Position numbers and translations under genes: made by a program
Notes under the pieces: model-generated
Database searches by the model: none
What the model saw: only the letters and a program-made list of their open reading frames with translations
Told to the model about the DNA's origin: nothing
Shown: piece by piece, positions 5,027-5,210 of the stretch
Numbering within the stretch: the stretch's first letter is position 1
Layout of the letters: every line of letters begins with the position of its first letter
Source: Candidatus Dormiibacterota bacterium
GTDB taxonomy: Bacteria > Chloroflexota > Dormibacteria > Aeolococcales > Aeolococcaceae
NCBI GenBank assembly: GCA_003170875.1
Contig: PMYJ01000209.1
Location: 1-5,210, forward strand
DNA length: 5,210 bases
Direction of reading: 5' to 3'

Positions 5027-5210
5027 TCAGCGGGGGATCAGCTCGCGCTGGATGGCATCCGCGAGCTCCCGGGCCTTGGCTCGTGAGAGCGGACCCATCC
5101 CCTGAACGCCGAGGGTTCCGCCGGCGGTGGAGAGCCGCACAGAGCTGGGGTGCAGAGCCGGGGTTCTGAGTGTGACGTCCTGGATGTGGGTGAGCGGGAC
5201 CGCGCGCTCG
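5027..5210 (-). CDS. C-terminal part of a bacterial PH-domain protein, cut by the window edge
   Basis: An open frame enters at 5209 (minus strand; the base at 5210 belongs to the preceding codon) and runs 60 codons to TGA at 5029-5027. The start lies outside the window. The sequence begins ERAVPLTHIQDVTLRTPAL (1-19), continues with VRLSTAGGTLGVQGMGP (24-40) and ends in the helix SRAKARELADAIQREL (42-57). This matches the end of bacterial PH-like (bPH, DUF304/YdbT-type) domains: a PL-x-x-IQ-x-V strand, a strand carrying S/T-A-G-G, a short turn, and a C-terminal amphipathic helix with an A-x-x-L-x-x-x-I pattern. Such proteins are often membrane-associated with N-terminal transmembrane segments, which cannot be seen here. 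Function is unknown; a stress or membrane role is common for the family. Confidence 0.72.
   Translation of the reverse strand, partial: ERAVPLTHIQDVTLRTPALHPSSVRLSTAGGTLGVQGMGPLSRAKARELADAIQRELIPR

Overview
The window is GC-rich bacterial DNA with G/C-biased third codon positions. It has sigma70-type promoter elements placed so close to start codons that leaderless transcripts are likely. This fits Actinomycetota or another high-GC phylum such as Chloroflexota or Dormibacterota. No ribosomal or housekeeping gene is present to fix the taxonomy. The content (RelE/ParE-like protein, ADP-ribosylglycohydrolase, PD-(D/E)XK-like protein, HNH-like protein) suggests an accessory or defence-type region rather than core metabolism. 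No rRNA, tRNA, CRISPR array, transposase or insertion sequence was found.

Left part, plus strand (44-3201): a compact three-gene unit. A promoter with a perfect TATAAT box lies 6 nt before the first ATG. Two GTTGCAC direct repeats lie between it and a mirror-image promoter pointing out of the window on the minus strand. The genes are a 98-aa protein resembling RelE/ParE-type toxins (79-375), a DraG/ARH-family ADP-ribosylglycohydrolase with an intact dinuclear metal site (372-1286, ATGA overlap), and a 630-aa protein (1309-3201) whose C-terminal part looks like a PD-(D/E)XK nuclease fold with an atypical E-x-T core. The ADP-ribosylglycohydrolase occupies the position where an antitoxin gene would be expected. 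I infer, without proof, that the three act together, for example as a toxin or defence module involving ADP-ribose chemistry and nucleic acid cleavage.

Right part, minus strand (3346-5210): all recognisable genes point left. From right to left they are the C-terminal 60 residues of a bacterial PH-domain protein, entering from the window edge and ending at 5027; a strong hairpin just after its stop (4991-5012); a small zinc-ribbon protein with its own promoter and a terminator-like hairpin (4374-4796); a previously unlisted 40-codon ORF (4161-4283); and an HNH-like Cys4 protein (3346-4164) whose GTG start overlaps the stop of the 40-codon ORF in a GTGA arrangement. The HNH-like gene converges on the 630-aa gene across a 144-bp intergenic region that lacks a convincing terminator.

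The best candidate for something undescribed is the 79-3201 operon. The second is the 40-codon ORF coupled to the HNH-like gene.
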